Source: NORP181 sp047623555 (GTDB lineage: Bacteria > Pseudomonadota > Alphaproteobacteria > Rhodobacterales > Rhodobacteraceae). Taken from it: DNA of 44,712 nucleotides. The stretch covers positions 1-44,712 of the forward strand of contig JBLHMP010000029.1 in the NCBI GenBank assembly GCA_047623555.1, read 5' to 3'. The notes beneath the pieces were generated by a model. The model ran no database searches and was not told where the DNA came from. It worked only from the letters and a program-made list of their open reading frames with translations. The position numbers were made by a program, and so were the translations under genes. Shown in pieces: positions 24,578 to 33,655 of the stretch (the stretch's first letter is position 1; the number at the start of each line of letters is the position of its first letter).

Positions 24578-24622
24578 AACGTTTCGCCGTATTGTTGGTT
24601 CACGACAATATGGCGAAACGTT
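24578..24622 (-). repeat. Long hairpin between folP and glmM
   Basis: An 18-bp stem is formed by 24578-24595 and 24605-24622 (one G-U pair) around a 9-base loop. The stem contains CGTTTCGCC on one arm and GGCGAAACG on the other. A second shorter inverted pair, GCGTTTCG at 24644-24651 and CGAAACGC at 24679-24686, lies toward folP. On the minus strand the long hairpin is followed by GTTTTAAAAGGGG, which also contains the glmM ribosome binding site. It could be a terminator/attenuator before glmM or a mobile palindrome. Confidence 0.7.
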
Positions 24623-24687
24623 CATAACTCTTCAATGTTTCTCGCGTTTCGCGTTCAAGTCGTAATTCAACGTCAACTCGAAACGCT

Positions 24688-25686
24688 TTATAAAACAGCG
24701 CGCCATAGACGCACTGCCTGGGCCGTTTCGGCCACATCATGTACACGGATAACTTGCACGCCCTGCCCCAGCGCCGCAAGGGCCACCGCAATTGACCCCG
24801 GCGCGCGCGCATCGGCACGCGGTTCCATGCCGATGGTGCCGATAAACCGCTTGCGCGACGCACCCAGCAGAATTGCACAGCCAAGCCCGTGAAACAGGCT
24901 GATGTTTTGCAGTATTGTCAGGTTATGGGCCTGGTTTTTGGCAAATCCGATACCCGGATCAACCATAATCCGGTCCCGGGATACCCCGGCCCTCACAAGG
25001 CTGGCAATCTGGGTTTCAAGGAAATCATACACATCCAGCAACACATTGTCGTACACCGGGTCGTTTTGCATCGTCGCCGGATCACCCTTGGAATGCATCA
25101 CACAAACCGGCGTACCTTGCGTCGCACATAACGGCGCAAGCGCGACATCATAGGTAAACCCCGACACATCGTTGACGATATCCGCCCCCGCCGCCAACGC
25201 CGCCTGTGCAACGCGCGCCTTGCGGGTATCAATCGACACCGCCACCGACGTTGCCGCGCGAAACTGCGCGATCACGGTGGCCGTGCGGGCGATCTCTTCG
25301 TCTTCATCCACCAAAATCGCGCCGGGACGGGTGGATTCCCCGCCGATATCAATGATCGTCGCGCCATCGCGCACCATATCCAACGCCGCCTGTCGCGCCG
25401 CCGTTGGAGCGCAGTGGCGACCACCGTCAGAAAAGCTGTCGGGGGTGACATTCAGGATGCCCATCACCTGCGGTTCATACATGCGCAGACCTGCGAAATC
25501 CGCCCGCGGTGCGGTTAGCCGTTCTAATGCAGTAGCCGAAAGTTCAGCCGCGCTTACGATGTCAGGCGCCGTATCCCGGCCAAGGCGCTCAACCTGGGTG
25601 AACCAAAATGCGCCCCCTGCAAGCGGCACAGCTTCGGTGGGCCGCGCGGCCCCGTGTTGTACGAGGGGTCGGTAATACCCTGTCAC
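24688..25686 (-). CDS. folP: Dihydropteroate synthase
   Basis: Joins 6-hydroxymethyl-dihydropterin diphosphate and p-aminobenzoate to make dihydropteroate in folate synthesis. The protein has 332 residues. Signatures are VMGILNVTPDSFSDGGRH near 72-90, DIGGESTRPGA near 112, NDVSGFTYD, VCVMHSKGDPATMQ, and ILLGASRKRFIG with the substrate-binding Lys/Arg. The first 60 or so residues before the TIM barrel are less conserved and are common in related Rhodobacterales. The GTG start overlaps the folB stop by 4 bases (GTGA), so the pair is coupled. Confidence 0.95.
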   Translation of the reverse strand: MTGYYRPLVQHGAARPTEAVPLAGGAFWFTQVERLGRDTAPDIVSAAELSATALERLTAPRADFAGLRMYEPQVMGILNVTPDSFSDGGRHCAPTAARQAALDMVRDGATIIDIGGESTRPGAILVDEDEEIARTATVIAQFRAATSVAVSIDTRKARVAQAALAAGADIVNDVSGFTYDVALAPLCATQGTPVCVMHSKGDPATMQNDPVYDNVLLDVYDFLETQIASLVRAGVSRDRIMVDPGIGFAKNQAHNLTILQNISLFHGLGCAILLGASRKRFIGTIGMEPRADARAPGSIAVALAALGQGVQVIRVHDVAETAQAVRLWRAVL

Positions 25687-26603
25687 AAATCGCTCTGCTC
25701 AATGGATACCGCACGCAGCGGCATATCGGCGACATCAGGTAATTCCGCACCGATCACCAGCATTTCGCGGGCCTCGATCATGGCCGCAAACCACGCCGCC
25801 AAGGCGACGGTATCAAACGGGTGCGCGGGCGTGTCATCCACCGCATCCAACACAATCTTGGACGGGGCCCAGACGCAAATCTGACCGTTCTTCATTGCCC
25901 AGTCGAGTTCGGTGCGGGTGCTGACCACCACACAACGCAAATCACGTGCCGCCAGCGCCCAGGCGTTTTGCTCAATCGCCAACAAATCAATACGACGCTG
26001 AGTCATTTTGTGGCCGGTCTGTACAAGCGGCTGTTCCGGCCCGCCAACACACAGGATCAACGGGTTATCCCCGGCCCGCATCTGGCTAATCCACCCGGTC
26101 AGATTATCCGACCCGATGGCCGCATTGGACAGATACGCCAAACGCGGATGCGGCTGCTCTTCGGTCGCGGCTTCGCTGCCAATATCCTCCTGAGAGCGCA
26201 CAATCTCGACGCCCAAAGCCCCCGGCCCCCGGTCGAGCTTTTCTATGCGCACAAAGACCCTTACCGCCTGCGGTTCCAGCAATATCTGATCGGCAACACG
26301 GGCGGCCAGCGTTTCCAGCAGGTTCAGGCGCTCTTCGGCCAACCCATGCGAAATCGCCTCGGTCACCTTGTCATAGGACAGGATGCGATCGACATCATCG
26401 TCAATCGGGCCGGTCAGCGGCTGCACCTCAACGACGATGTTAAAACAAATCCGTTGGGTGGTGCCGCGTTCAGCCTGAAACGCGCCAATCTCGACTTCGA
26501 CAATGTGGTCGCGCACCGAAATGCGGTCGAGCGGCCCACCTGAGGCCGACGCCTCTGCGCGCTCGGATGGATGGGCAAAGGCAAGGCGAATTTCGCTGCT
26601 CAT
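25683..26603 (-). CDS. folB: Dihydroneopterin aldolase with C-terminal kinase-like domain
   Basis: A 306-residue two-part protein. The first part (about 27-130) is the FolB aldolase/epimerase domain: DRISVRDHIVEVEIGAF at the start, a central SYDKVTEAI, RLNLLETLAARVADQ, and VRIEKLDRGP carrying the catalytic Lys. After about residue 150 a second domain of about 150 residues begins NPLILCVGG and has HPFDTVALAAWFAAMIEAREMLVIGA, which resembles the C-terminal part of amino-acid-kinase-fold proteins such as MfnE. It lacks the classic Gly-rich kinase loop that I can identify, so activity of that domain is doubtful. The folP gene overlaps its stop. Folate role is established; the second domain is inference. 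Confidence 0.85.
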   Translation of the reverse strand: MSSEIRLAFAHPSERAEASASGGPLDRISVRDHIVEVEIGAFQAERGTTQRICFNIVVEVQPLTGPIDDDVDRILSYDKVTEAISHGLAEERLNLLETLAARVADQILLEPQAVRVFVRIEKLDRGPGALGVEIVRSQEDIGSEAATEEQPHPRLAYLSNAAIGSDNLTGWISQMRAGDNPLILCVGGPEQPLVQTGHKMTQRRIDLLAIEQNAWALAARDLRCVVVSTRTELDWAMKNGQICVWAPSKIVLDAVDDTPAHPFDTVALAAWFAAMIEAREMLVIGAELPDVADMPLRAVSIEQSDL

Positions 26604-26751
26604 TGAAAGGGAACCTTTGGCTAACTACGGTATCGCTGTGAATTAACACTGCGCCAACCGCTTTAGCAGGCTCATACCCGTCACACCAGCAACGGATTAC
26701 GTCAGATCAGGAATTGCCCGGTATTTTTGCCTGCGCCCGGAAAACAGGGCC

Positions 26752-27381
26752 TTAGTTGTTACTGGCGGTGCGGTAATTGTGTCGATAGAAAATGTGAACA
26801 CCAATGCGGGCTGTTTCGGTATAAACCTTGGCCCAGGATGGGCGCACATGTTTGGTATGATAATGCGTGCCACCATTGGTCAATGGTTTGGCAATCCCAT
26901 CAATTGCGGCGCGCGCCACTTTGGACACCCGCTCAAATGCCTTTTTCTCGGCAATCACTTCTTTGTGGCCATCACAGGTATAGGTAAACTGGCACTGGAA
27001 TTTTCGCCCGGTACCCTGCTTGATCACCCCACAAAGCGAGCCGGGAAAGCGCGAGCTTTTGACCCGGTTCTGAATGACCTCGGCAACCGCAAACTGGCCT
27101 TTGACGGTTTCGCCGCGGGCCTCAAAATAAAGCGCTTCGGACAGGCAGCGCCATTGTTCGTCGCCTTTTGCAACCGGTTGGGTATCTAACCAACTGCGGC
27201 TAAAGCTAACATCGACCGGCTCTGCCTTTGCGGGTTGAAATGCATCCGCAAAGAATTTTCTGACTTTATTGGCTGTCACATTTGCTGGTTTAGCAGATTG
27301 CAAACCGGTGCCTTCAGCTGTCAAAATTGACGGGCTCGCAAGCGAAAACAACAACGCTAAAGCGATGAAGATTTTATTCAT
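26752..27381 (-). CDS. SleB/CwlJ-type cell wall hydrolase
   Basis: A 209-residue exported protein. Residues 1-22 are a signal peptide (MNKIFIALALLFSLASPS then TAEG). The hydrolase domain is about 80-200 and has WRCLSEALYFEARGET, with the catalytic-type Glu, then FAVAEVIQNRVKSSRFPGSLCGVI, FQCQFTYTCDG, and THYHTKHVRPSWAKVY. This family cuts peptidoglycan glycan strands in germinating spores and in wall turnover of non-sporulating bacteria. AGGGATGTT precedes the start. It is separate from the folate genes and from the ppdK-like gene upstream. Confidence 0.9.
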   Translation of the reverse strand: MNKIFIALALLFSLASPSILTAEGTGLQSAKPANVTANKVRKFFADAFQPAKAEPVDVSFSRSWLDTQPVAKGDEQWRCLSEALYFEARGETVKGQFAVAEVIQNRVKSSRFPGSLCGVIKQGTGRKFQCQFTYTCDGHKEVIAEKKAFERVSKVARAAIDGIAKPLTNGGTHYHTKHVRPSWAKVYTETARIGVHIFYRHNYRTASNN

Positions 27382-27564
27382 AACATCCCTACCCAGTAAC
27401 TATATCACCACAGTCCAGTGTGGTTGGCGCAAAATCTGATTTACCTCAGAGTCAACGAAAGGTCCAGTTTTGTAGGAATTGCAAACAGTTAGCGCCCAAA
27501 CTTCATGGTACACCTGAGGCTGCTTTCATGCCCACGGCCACAACATATTGCCACAAATTCTATT

Positions 27565-30105
27565 CTAATCGCTGATCTTGTGGCCAATGGCCAATTGGGC
27601 GGCGGCCAATCTGGCACCCGGAACACGGAACGGAGAACAGGACACATAGTCAAATCCAGCAGCACGACAGAACGCAATCGAATCAGGGTTACCGCCATGT
27701 TCACCACAAATTGAAAGGGTGATTCCCGGGTTCGCAACGCGGCCTCTTTCGGCCCCTAGCTTCAGTAATTCGCCAACACCATCGGTGTCCAGCGAATGAA
27801 ATGGGTCTTCTGGGAACACGCCCTGACGCACATAATCAGACATAAACCGCCCCGCATCATCGCGCGACAGGCCATAGGTCATTTGTGTCAAATCGTTGGT
27901 ACCAAAACTGAGAAACGAACAAAACGGCGCGAATTCTGCCGCCCGCAATGCCGCGCGCGGGGTTTCTACCATAACGCCGAGACGGAAATCAAAATCCTGC
28001 CCCCGCTCGGCCCGCACCGCAGCCGCAACCGCATCAATCCGGGCCTTGACCAGCTCAACTTCGCGTTTGGCGCTGACCAGCGGGATCATGATTTCCGGCA
28101 CAACCGGCGCGCCCTCTACACTGGCATCAATGGTCGCCTCAAAAATCGCCCGCGCCTGCATGTCATAGATTTCCGGCACCGTAATTCCAAGCCGCACACC
28201 GCGCAGCCCCAGCATCGGGTTATATTCGCGCATCGCTTCGGCCCGGCGTACCACGTCTGACACCTGCAGATTTAACGCTTCGGCCAATTCGCGCTGCCCG
28301 GTTCGGGTCGAGGGCAGAAATTCGTGCAAGGGCGGATCGAACAGGCGAATGCACACCGGCTGGCCCTGCATGATGCGGAACAATTGGGTGAAATCATCGC
28401 GCTGCATCGGCAACAAACGTTCCAGAACAGCGGCACGATCGGTGCTGTCATCGGCAAAAATCATCTCGCGCATGACGGTCAGGCGGCCGGGTTCAAAGAA
28501 CATATGTTCGGTGCGGCACAACCCGATGCCTTGCGCATTAAAGTTGCGGGCCGTCTGCGCATCCGCAGGTGAATCGGCGTTGGCGCGAATGTCGATATCG
28601 CGTTCCGCATCCGCCCAGCCCATCAGGGTTTGGAACGCGTCATCCAGCGCCGCCTCGACCATCGCGGGCGTTCCGGCCAGAACTTGCCCGGAAGAGCCAT
28701 CAATTGTGATAATATCGCCGGATTTCAGAACCCGCCCATCCGGGGTGATCAGCTGCTTTTCGCGGGTGTCAAACTCCATCGACATGGCGCCAACAATGCA
28801 AGGCAGCCCCAAACCGCGCCCAATCACCGCCGCGTGGCTGGTCATGCCACCGCGTTCCGTCAGCACCGCCGCGGCAGAATGCATTCCGCGGATATCCTCG
28901 GGTGATGTTTCGCGACGCACCAAAATGCATGGCTCGCGCCGGGCGGCGGCGGCCTGTGCCTCTGCAGAGGTAAATACGATATGACCAGTGGCGGCACCGG
29001 GGCTGGCGGCAATTCCTGTGGCCAGCACATCGCGGGGCGCCTCAGGATCGACCTGACGGTGCAACAATTCGTTCAGTGAACGCGGCTCAATTCGCATCAC
29101 AGCCTCTTGGTGTGAGATGATACCATCCTGCGCCAACCGCACTGCAATTCTTACTGATGCACGCGATCCGCGCGGAACCCGGACACCGTCCAGAATATGG
29201 ACCTGCCCGTTGGTAATAACAAATTCGACCTGCATTTCTTCGCGTAGTCGGTGCCGCATTAACGCCGCGTGGGTTTTCAGAGCGGCAAAAGCCTCGGGCG
29301 CCACGTCTTCCAGAGATTTGCCGCGTGTGTCTTTTTCAAGATACAGCGCCGCAGACCCGGCCCCAAGCGCGTCGCGCCCCTGGCTTTGACTCAGGTAGCG
29401 GCCGGTTAACTGCGGCAGGCCCGTCGTGGTGTTAACAAGTTGTAAAACACCAGAGCCGCATTCGCCCAACCCGACACCCGGGATCATCTCCTGAATGACC
29501 AGACCCAGCCCGGCATCCACCGGCGCGCCCTTGGCCTGACGCAACAAACGCGCGGTTGTGCCCTCCCACGCCCGTGCCATTGATCGCAATACCCCGGCGA
29601 GCTGTTCGGCACGCGTATTGGGAAACGGTTCTTCAGATTCAGCCTCATAGGCGTGCAGGGTCTGGGATAGCTCCTGCGCGCCGTCACCATTTACATCGTC
29701 AAACACGTCAGGATCCAGACGCGCAACATGTACCGCATAGGCCTGAACAAAGCGTAAATACAAAGCCGACGCAGCCTCGGCTCCCAGCCTGTCACACAAA
29801 TGGACATAGCGCGCATCATTCATGCCGATATTCAGGATCGCGCCAGGCCCACCCCAATCCGGGTCCTCTGACGATGGGCGCACACACAGCAGGGCATTGC
29901 TGTCAAACTGCTCCAGAATGGCGTCAAGGTCGGGCAGGATACCATCGGCGATCTGATGAACCGTATAAAACGACAGCGCCACCGTGAGTGGCACCGGCAG
30001 ATCAAGCCGCACCAGTCGTTGCAGGCATTTCGCCCGGCCACCGTGGCTGGAGTTGGCGACAGGGGCATCTGATGTGATCAGTGTGGTATGCGGATTATTC
30101 TGCAC
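27565..30105 (-). CDS. ppdK: Pyruvate phosphate dikinase-like PEP-utilising protein
   Basis: An 846-residue protein close to PPDK in domain order. The central phospho-histidine domain has ERGGMTSHAAVIGRGLGLPCIVGA with the swivelling His. The C-terminal PEP/pyruvate barrel keeps GLCRTEHMFF, RLFDPPLHEFLP, SFGTNDLTQMTYGLSRDD, SICGEHGG and the CSPFRVP region. The N-terminal ATP-grasp part is more diverged: the usual K in GGKGANLAEM is replaced, and Q in LQTR is replaced (ILDGVR). It may be a full dikinase with an altered ATP site or a PEP-binding relative. The start is GTG with AAAGG upstream. It follows glyS, 57 bases on, in the same direction. Confidence 0.85.
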   Translation of the reverse strand: MQNNPHTTLITSDAPVANSSHGGRAKCLQRLVRLDLPVPLTVALSFYTVHQIADGILPDLDAILEQFDSNALLCVRPSSEDPDWGGPGAILNIGMNDARYVHLCDRLGAEAASALYLRFVQAYAVHVARLDPDVFDDVNGDGAQELSQTLHAYEAESEEPFPNTRAEQLAGVLRSMARAWEGTTARLLRQAKGAPVDAGLGLVIQEMIPGVGLGECGSGVLQLVNTTTGLPQLTGRYLSQSQGRDALGAGSAALYLEKDTRGKSLEDVAPEAFAALKTHAALMRHRLREEMQVEFVITNGQVHILDGVRVPRGSRASVRIAVRLAQDGIISHQEAVMRIEPRSLNELLHRQVDPEAPRDVLATGIAASPGAATGHIVFTSAEAQAAAARREPCILVRRETSPEDIRGMHSAAAVLTERGGMTSHAAVIGRGLGLPCIVGAMSMEFDTREKQLITPDGRVLKSGDIITIDGSSGQVLAGTPAMVEAALDDAFQTLMGWADAERDIDIRANADSPADAQTARNFNAQGIGLCRTEHMFFEPGRLTVMREMIFADDSTDRAAVLERLLPMQRDDFTQLFRIMQGQPVCIRLFDPPLHEFLPSTRTGQRELAEALNLQVSDVVRRAEAMREYNPMLGLRGVRLGITVPEIYDMQARAIFEATIDASVEGAPVVPEIMIPLVSAKREVELVKARIDAVAAAVRAERGQDFDFRLGVMVETPRAALRAAEFAPFCSFLSFGTNDLTQMTYGLSRDDAGRFMSDYVRQGVFPEDPFHSLDTDGVGELLKLGAERGRVANPGITLSICGEHGGNPDSIAFCRAAGFDYVSCSPFRVPGARLAAAQLAIGHKISD

Positions 30106-30162
30106 TGCGGCACCTTTGTTTTCACCTGCAGCATAGGCCGGATAGCTTTTGGTGCAAGTCCC

Positions 30163-32409
30163 CTAGCCGTCAATCCGCGTCAGATCGGCGACTGAGGAAC
30201 AGGTCTGGCGAATGCGGCTCAGCATGTTCAACCGGTTGCGCCGCACGGTCTGCTTGTCGGTATTGACCTGAACCGCCTCAAAAAACGCATCAATCGGTGC
30301 CCGCAAAGCCGCCATTGCCGCCATCGCTGTCGGGAAATCCTCGGCCTCAAGTGCAGGCTTGATGGCGGCCTTGGCCACGTCCAGTGCCACAAACAACGCG
30401 CGCTCGCTGTCATCTTCGGCGAACTTTAGGTCCGCACCGTAAGAGTATTCAACACCGTCTTTTTCTTCGGCCTGGCTTAGAATGTTGTTCGCGCGTTTGA
30501 ACCCCTGGATCAGGTTTTCACCATCTTCGGTGTCCAGAACGTCAGACAAGGCACGGGCCCGTTTAACCAACAGGTTCAGATCATCATTGCCCGGCATGGC
30601 GATGCAGGCGTCAATGATGTCCTGACGGACGCCCTGATCGCGCAGGAAGACTTTGAGGCGGTCGTGGAAGAAAGCCAGCAAATCAACGCTAAGATCCGGA
30701 ACAGCGGTTTCAAGCCGCTGTAGGAGCGACCCTTCGTTAGTGTCGGGTTTATCGTCGCCATCCAAACGCTCAATGACTGTTTTATAGGCGGCACCAAACA
30801 CGCCATGTTCGGCAATCTCTTGCAAAATCAACTGCATGGTACCGCGTTCATCCTCACGCGCCTCGGCACTCATATGGATTTTATGTTTAAGCAGTTGACT
30901 GTCGATGAAGCGATCCAACGGCACCCGCAGATCATTATCCAGGATCAAACGGATCACACCAAGGGCCGCACGACGCAACGCAAATGGGTCTTTCGACCCC
31001 GTTGGTTTTTCATCAATCGCCCAAAACCCGGTAAGAGTGTCGAGCTTATCTGCCAGGGCCACCGTCACCGACAGAGGCGCCGACGGCACATCATCAGACG
31101 GACCAAGCGGCGAATAATGTTCCTCGGCAACAGCCGCAATCGCCGCGTCCTGACCCGAGGCCGCGATGTAATAGCGCCCCATAAGCCCCTGTAATTCCGG
31201 GAATTCATAGACCAATTCCGAGGACAGGTCGGCCTTGGCCAACAGTGCCGCCGTTTCGGCCTGATCCGCATCAGCACCGGTTGCGCCGGACAGTTCGCGC
31301 GACAACGACGCAATACGGCGGATACGGTCGGCCTGTGTGCCCAGTTTATTGTGGAACGTCACGTTTTCAAGATCTTGCGTCCAGATGCTCATGTCATCAT
31401 GGGCGATCCGCAAATCATTATCCCAAAAAAACTTTGCATCCGCCAGACGGGCCGACAGCACCTTTTGGTTGCCCGCCAGAATGGTCGCGCCCTGATCGGC
31501 AGTTTCGCGGTTCGCCACGGTGATAAACTGTTCAATACGGTCGTTTTTTGGGTTACGCAAGGAAAAGAACTTTTGGTGTTCCCGCATCGACGTTTGCAAC
31601 ACTTCGGCGGGCAAATCCAGAAACGCCGGATCAATTTTGCCCATCAGCGCAACCGGCCATTCGACCAATCCGGCAACTTCGGCCAACAGGCCTTTGTCCT
31701 CAACCACCTCTAACCCGGCGGCAAACGCCATGTTGGTGGCATCGGCCCAGATGTGCTCGGCCCGTTCGGTGGCCGACAAAACCACATGCGCGCGCTTTAG
31801 CTTGGCCTCGTAATCCTCAAACGACGTGACAGAAAATGCGCCCGGAGCCATGAAACGATGGCCTTGGGTGCTGTCACCCGAAACGATGCCTTCGACGTTC
31901 ATCGCCACCACTTGGGCGCCGTCCTCTGCGTATAGAATACACAATATCGAATGCAAAGGCCGCACCCAGCGCAAAGACCCGGTGCCCCAGCGCATGGATT
32001 TCGGCCATGGGAAATTACGGATCACGTTTTCCAGAACTTCGGCGACGATCTCGGCGGCAGGACGGCCCGGTTTCTCGATCACCGCGAAATACACAGCACC
32101 TTTGGGCGTGTCGCGTTCCTCGAGCTGATCACGGCTCAGACCGGCTCCGCGCAGAAAGCCCTCGATGGCTTTGTCGGGCGCGCCAACCTTTGGGCCTTTG
32201 CGCTCTTCGCGCACCGTGGGCGACGCCGCCAGCAGCCCGTCAATTGTTAGCGTCAGGCGGCGCGGCGTTGAAAACCCTGCGGCGCCTGCATAGATCAGGC
32301 CAGCCTCAACCAGACCATCAGTCATACGCTTTTTCAGGTCATCCGCAGCACGGGTTTGCATCCGCGCCGGGATTTCCTCGGAAAACAGTTCGATCAGCAG
32401 GTCTGGCAT
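30163..32409 (-). CDS. glyS: Glycyl-tRNA synthetase beta subunit
   Basis: Beta subunit of the bacterial alpha2-beta2 glycyl-tRNA synthetase, which charges tRNA-Gly. It provides tRNA recognition and contains editing-related and anticodon-binding domains. The protein has 748 residues and starts PDLLIELFSEEIPARMQTRA, the standard family start. Other blocks are the ERKGPKVGAPDKAIEGFLR stretch, VVLSATERAEHIWAD, and WAIDEKPTGSKDPFALRR in the HD-like part. The C-terminus is the DALR anticodon-binding helix bundle (DAFFEAVQVNTDKQTVRRNRL). GAGGACCGTC precedes the ATG. The alpha subunit, glyQ, lies about 2.6 kb upstream with three genes between. Confidence 0.96.
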   Translation of the reverse strand: MPDLLIELFSEEIPARMQTRAADDLKKRMTDGLVEAGLIYAGAAGFSTPRRLTLTIDGLLAASPTVREERKGPKVGAPDKAIEGFLRGAGLSRDQLEERDTPKGAVYFAVIEKPGRPAAEIVAEVLENVIRNFPWPKSMRWGTGSLRWVRPLHSILCILYAEDGAQVVAMNVEGIVSGDSTQGHRFMAPGAFSVTSFEDYEAKLKRAHVVLSATERAEHIWADATNMAFAAGLEVVEDKGLLAEVAGLVEWPVALMGKIDPAFLDLPAEVLQTSMREHQKFFSLRNPKNDRIEQFITVANRETADQGATILAGNQKVLSARLADAKFFWDNDLRIAHDDMSIWTQDLENVTFHNKLGTQADRIRRIASLSRELSGATGADADQAETAALLAKADLSSELVYEFPELQGLMGRYYIAASGQDAAIAAVAEEHYSPLGPSDDVPSAPLSVTVALADKLDTLTGFWAIDEKPTGSKDPFALRRAALGVIRLILDNDLRVPLDRFIDSQLLKHKIHMSAEAREDERGTMQLILQEIAEHGVFGAAYKTVIERLDGDDKPDTNEGSLLQRLETAVPDLSVDLLAFFHDRLKVFLRDQGVRQDIIDACIAMPGNDDLNLLVKRARALSDVLDTEDGENLIQGFKRANNILSQAEEKDGVEYSYGADLKFAEDDSERALFVALDVAKAAIKPALEAEDFPTAMAAMAALRAPIDAFFEAVQVNTDKQTVRRNRLNMLSRIRQTCSSVADLTRIDG

Positions 32410-32417
32410 GACGGTCC

Positions 32418-33629
32418 TCAGAAATTCGCAATCGTCTGAATGACGACCGCATTGGCTATATCAACAAAGAAGGCGGATACTAGGGGCAGTACAACAAAGG
32501 CAATAGGCGACGGCCCATAGCGCTGGGTGACCGCCGTCATATTGGCGATGGCGGTTGGCGTCGCACCAAGTGCAAAACCGCCAAATCCGGCAGACAGAAC
32601 CGCAGCACGATAGCCACGCCCCATCACTGGAAACAGAACATAAAGGATAAAAACAACTGCAGATACCGTCTGTGCCACCAAGATGACGACAATGGACAGG
32701 CCAAGGCTGGCAATGGTCCAGAGCTGCAGGCTCATCAATGACATGGCCAGAAACGCTCCAAGGGCAAATTCCGATATCAACGCCAGCGAGGCGGTCCGCG
32801 CCACCGGCAACGCATGTGGTGCCAATACAGCGCGCAGATTTGCCACCACAATGCCCATCATCAGGCAGGGCACAAACAGCGGCAGCCTAAACCCCACCTC
32901 AAGGATCAGCTGATGCAACAAATAGCCCGCGACAATGGCGATATTGAGGTAAAACATCACTCGCATAGCCGACAGATGGTCGTTTTTCTCACTCGGCACT
33001 GAGCCGTTTTCCGAATGCCCGACCGACAGCGCTTCGTCCGGGCGAGCGGGTGTCAGGTTGTTCTTTTCCACCAGATGTTTGGCAATTGGCCCACCGATCA
33101 GCGCCGCCAGCACCAACCCCAGCGTCGCCACCGCAACCCCAAGTTCTGTCGCGCCGACCTGACCGGTGATTTCGGCGATTTCGGGAGCCCAGGCAATGGT
33201 GGTGCCATGCCCACCAATCAGCGAGGCCGAGCCAAACAGCACACCAACCTTGGCCGGATAGCCAAACATCACCGCACCAGCCACGCCAATGACGTTTTGC
33301 GCCAGAATGGTTAACATCGTCAAAACCAGCAGCAACAGCAACGGCTTACCACCAGCAATCAGATCGCTGATCCGGGCGTTCAGGCCAATGGCCGCAAAAA
33401 ACAGCACCAAAAATAAATCACGGCTTTCCAGCTCAAAGCTAAGTTCGACCCCAAACATAAGATAGATCGCCAATAGCATAAACGCCGCCAGCAGGCCGCC
33501 GGTCACCGGGTCCGGGATGTTATAAAGGCGCAGAACGGTAACGCGGGTATTGATGGCGGCTCCGGCCAGAAACACAGCAAAGCCTAACGTCACGGCCAGA
33601 AAGTCCGGCACCAGAAACTGTTGGGCCAT
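32418..33629 (-). CDS. gltS: Sodium/glutamate symporter
   Basis: A 403-residue inner-membrane carrier for glutamate with sodium, matching the GltS/ESS family. It has about ten helices in two inverted halves. The two re-entrant family motifs are FGSASLIGGHGTTIAWAP (first half) and GFGGFALGATPTAIANM (second half). A soluble linker around 200-225 is polar and is the usual mid-point. It lies 8 bases upstream of the glyS start, so likely one transcript with DUF6446 and glyS. Why a glutamate carrier sits here is unclear. Confidence 0.92.
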   Translation of the reverse strand: MAQQFLVPDFLAVTLGFAVFLAGAAINTRVTVLRLYNIPDPVTGGLLAAFMLLAIYLMFGVELSFELESRDLFLVLFFAAIGLNARISDLIAGGKPLLLLLVLTMLTILAQNVIGVAGAVMFGYPAKVGVLFGSASLIGGHGTTIAWAPEIAEITGQVGATELGVAVATLGLVLAALIGGPIAKHLVEKNNLTPARPDEALSVGHSENGSVPSEKNDHLSAMRVMFYLNIAIVAGYLLHQLILEVGFRLPLFVPCLMMGIVVANLRAVLAPHALPVARTASLALISEFALGAFLAMSLMSLQLWTIASLGLSIVVILVAQTVSAVVFILYVLFPVMGRGYRAAVLSAGFGGFALGATPTAIANMTAVTQRYGPSPIAFVVLPLVSAFFVDIANAVVIQTIANF

Positions 33630-33655
33630 ATTACCTTGCCACGCTGAACGCGAAA

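Noticed and set aside
27408..27423. CCACA-GTCCAG-TGTGG inverted repeat upstream of the SleB gene
   Set aside because: Only a 5-bp stem with no T-run and no repeat elsewhere that I could see; chance is enough.
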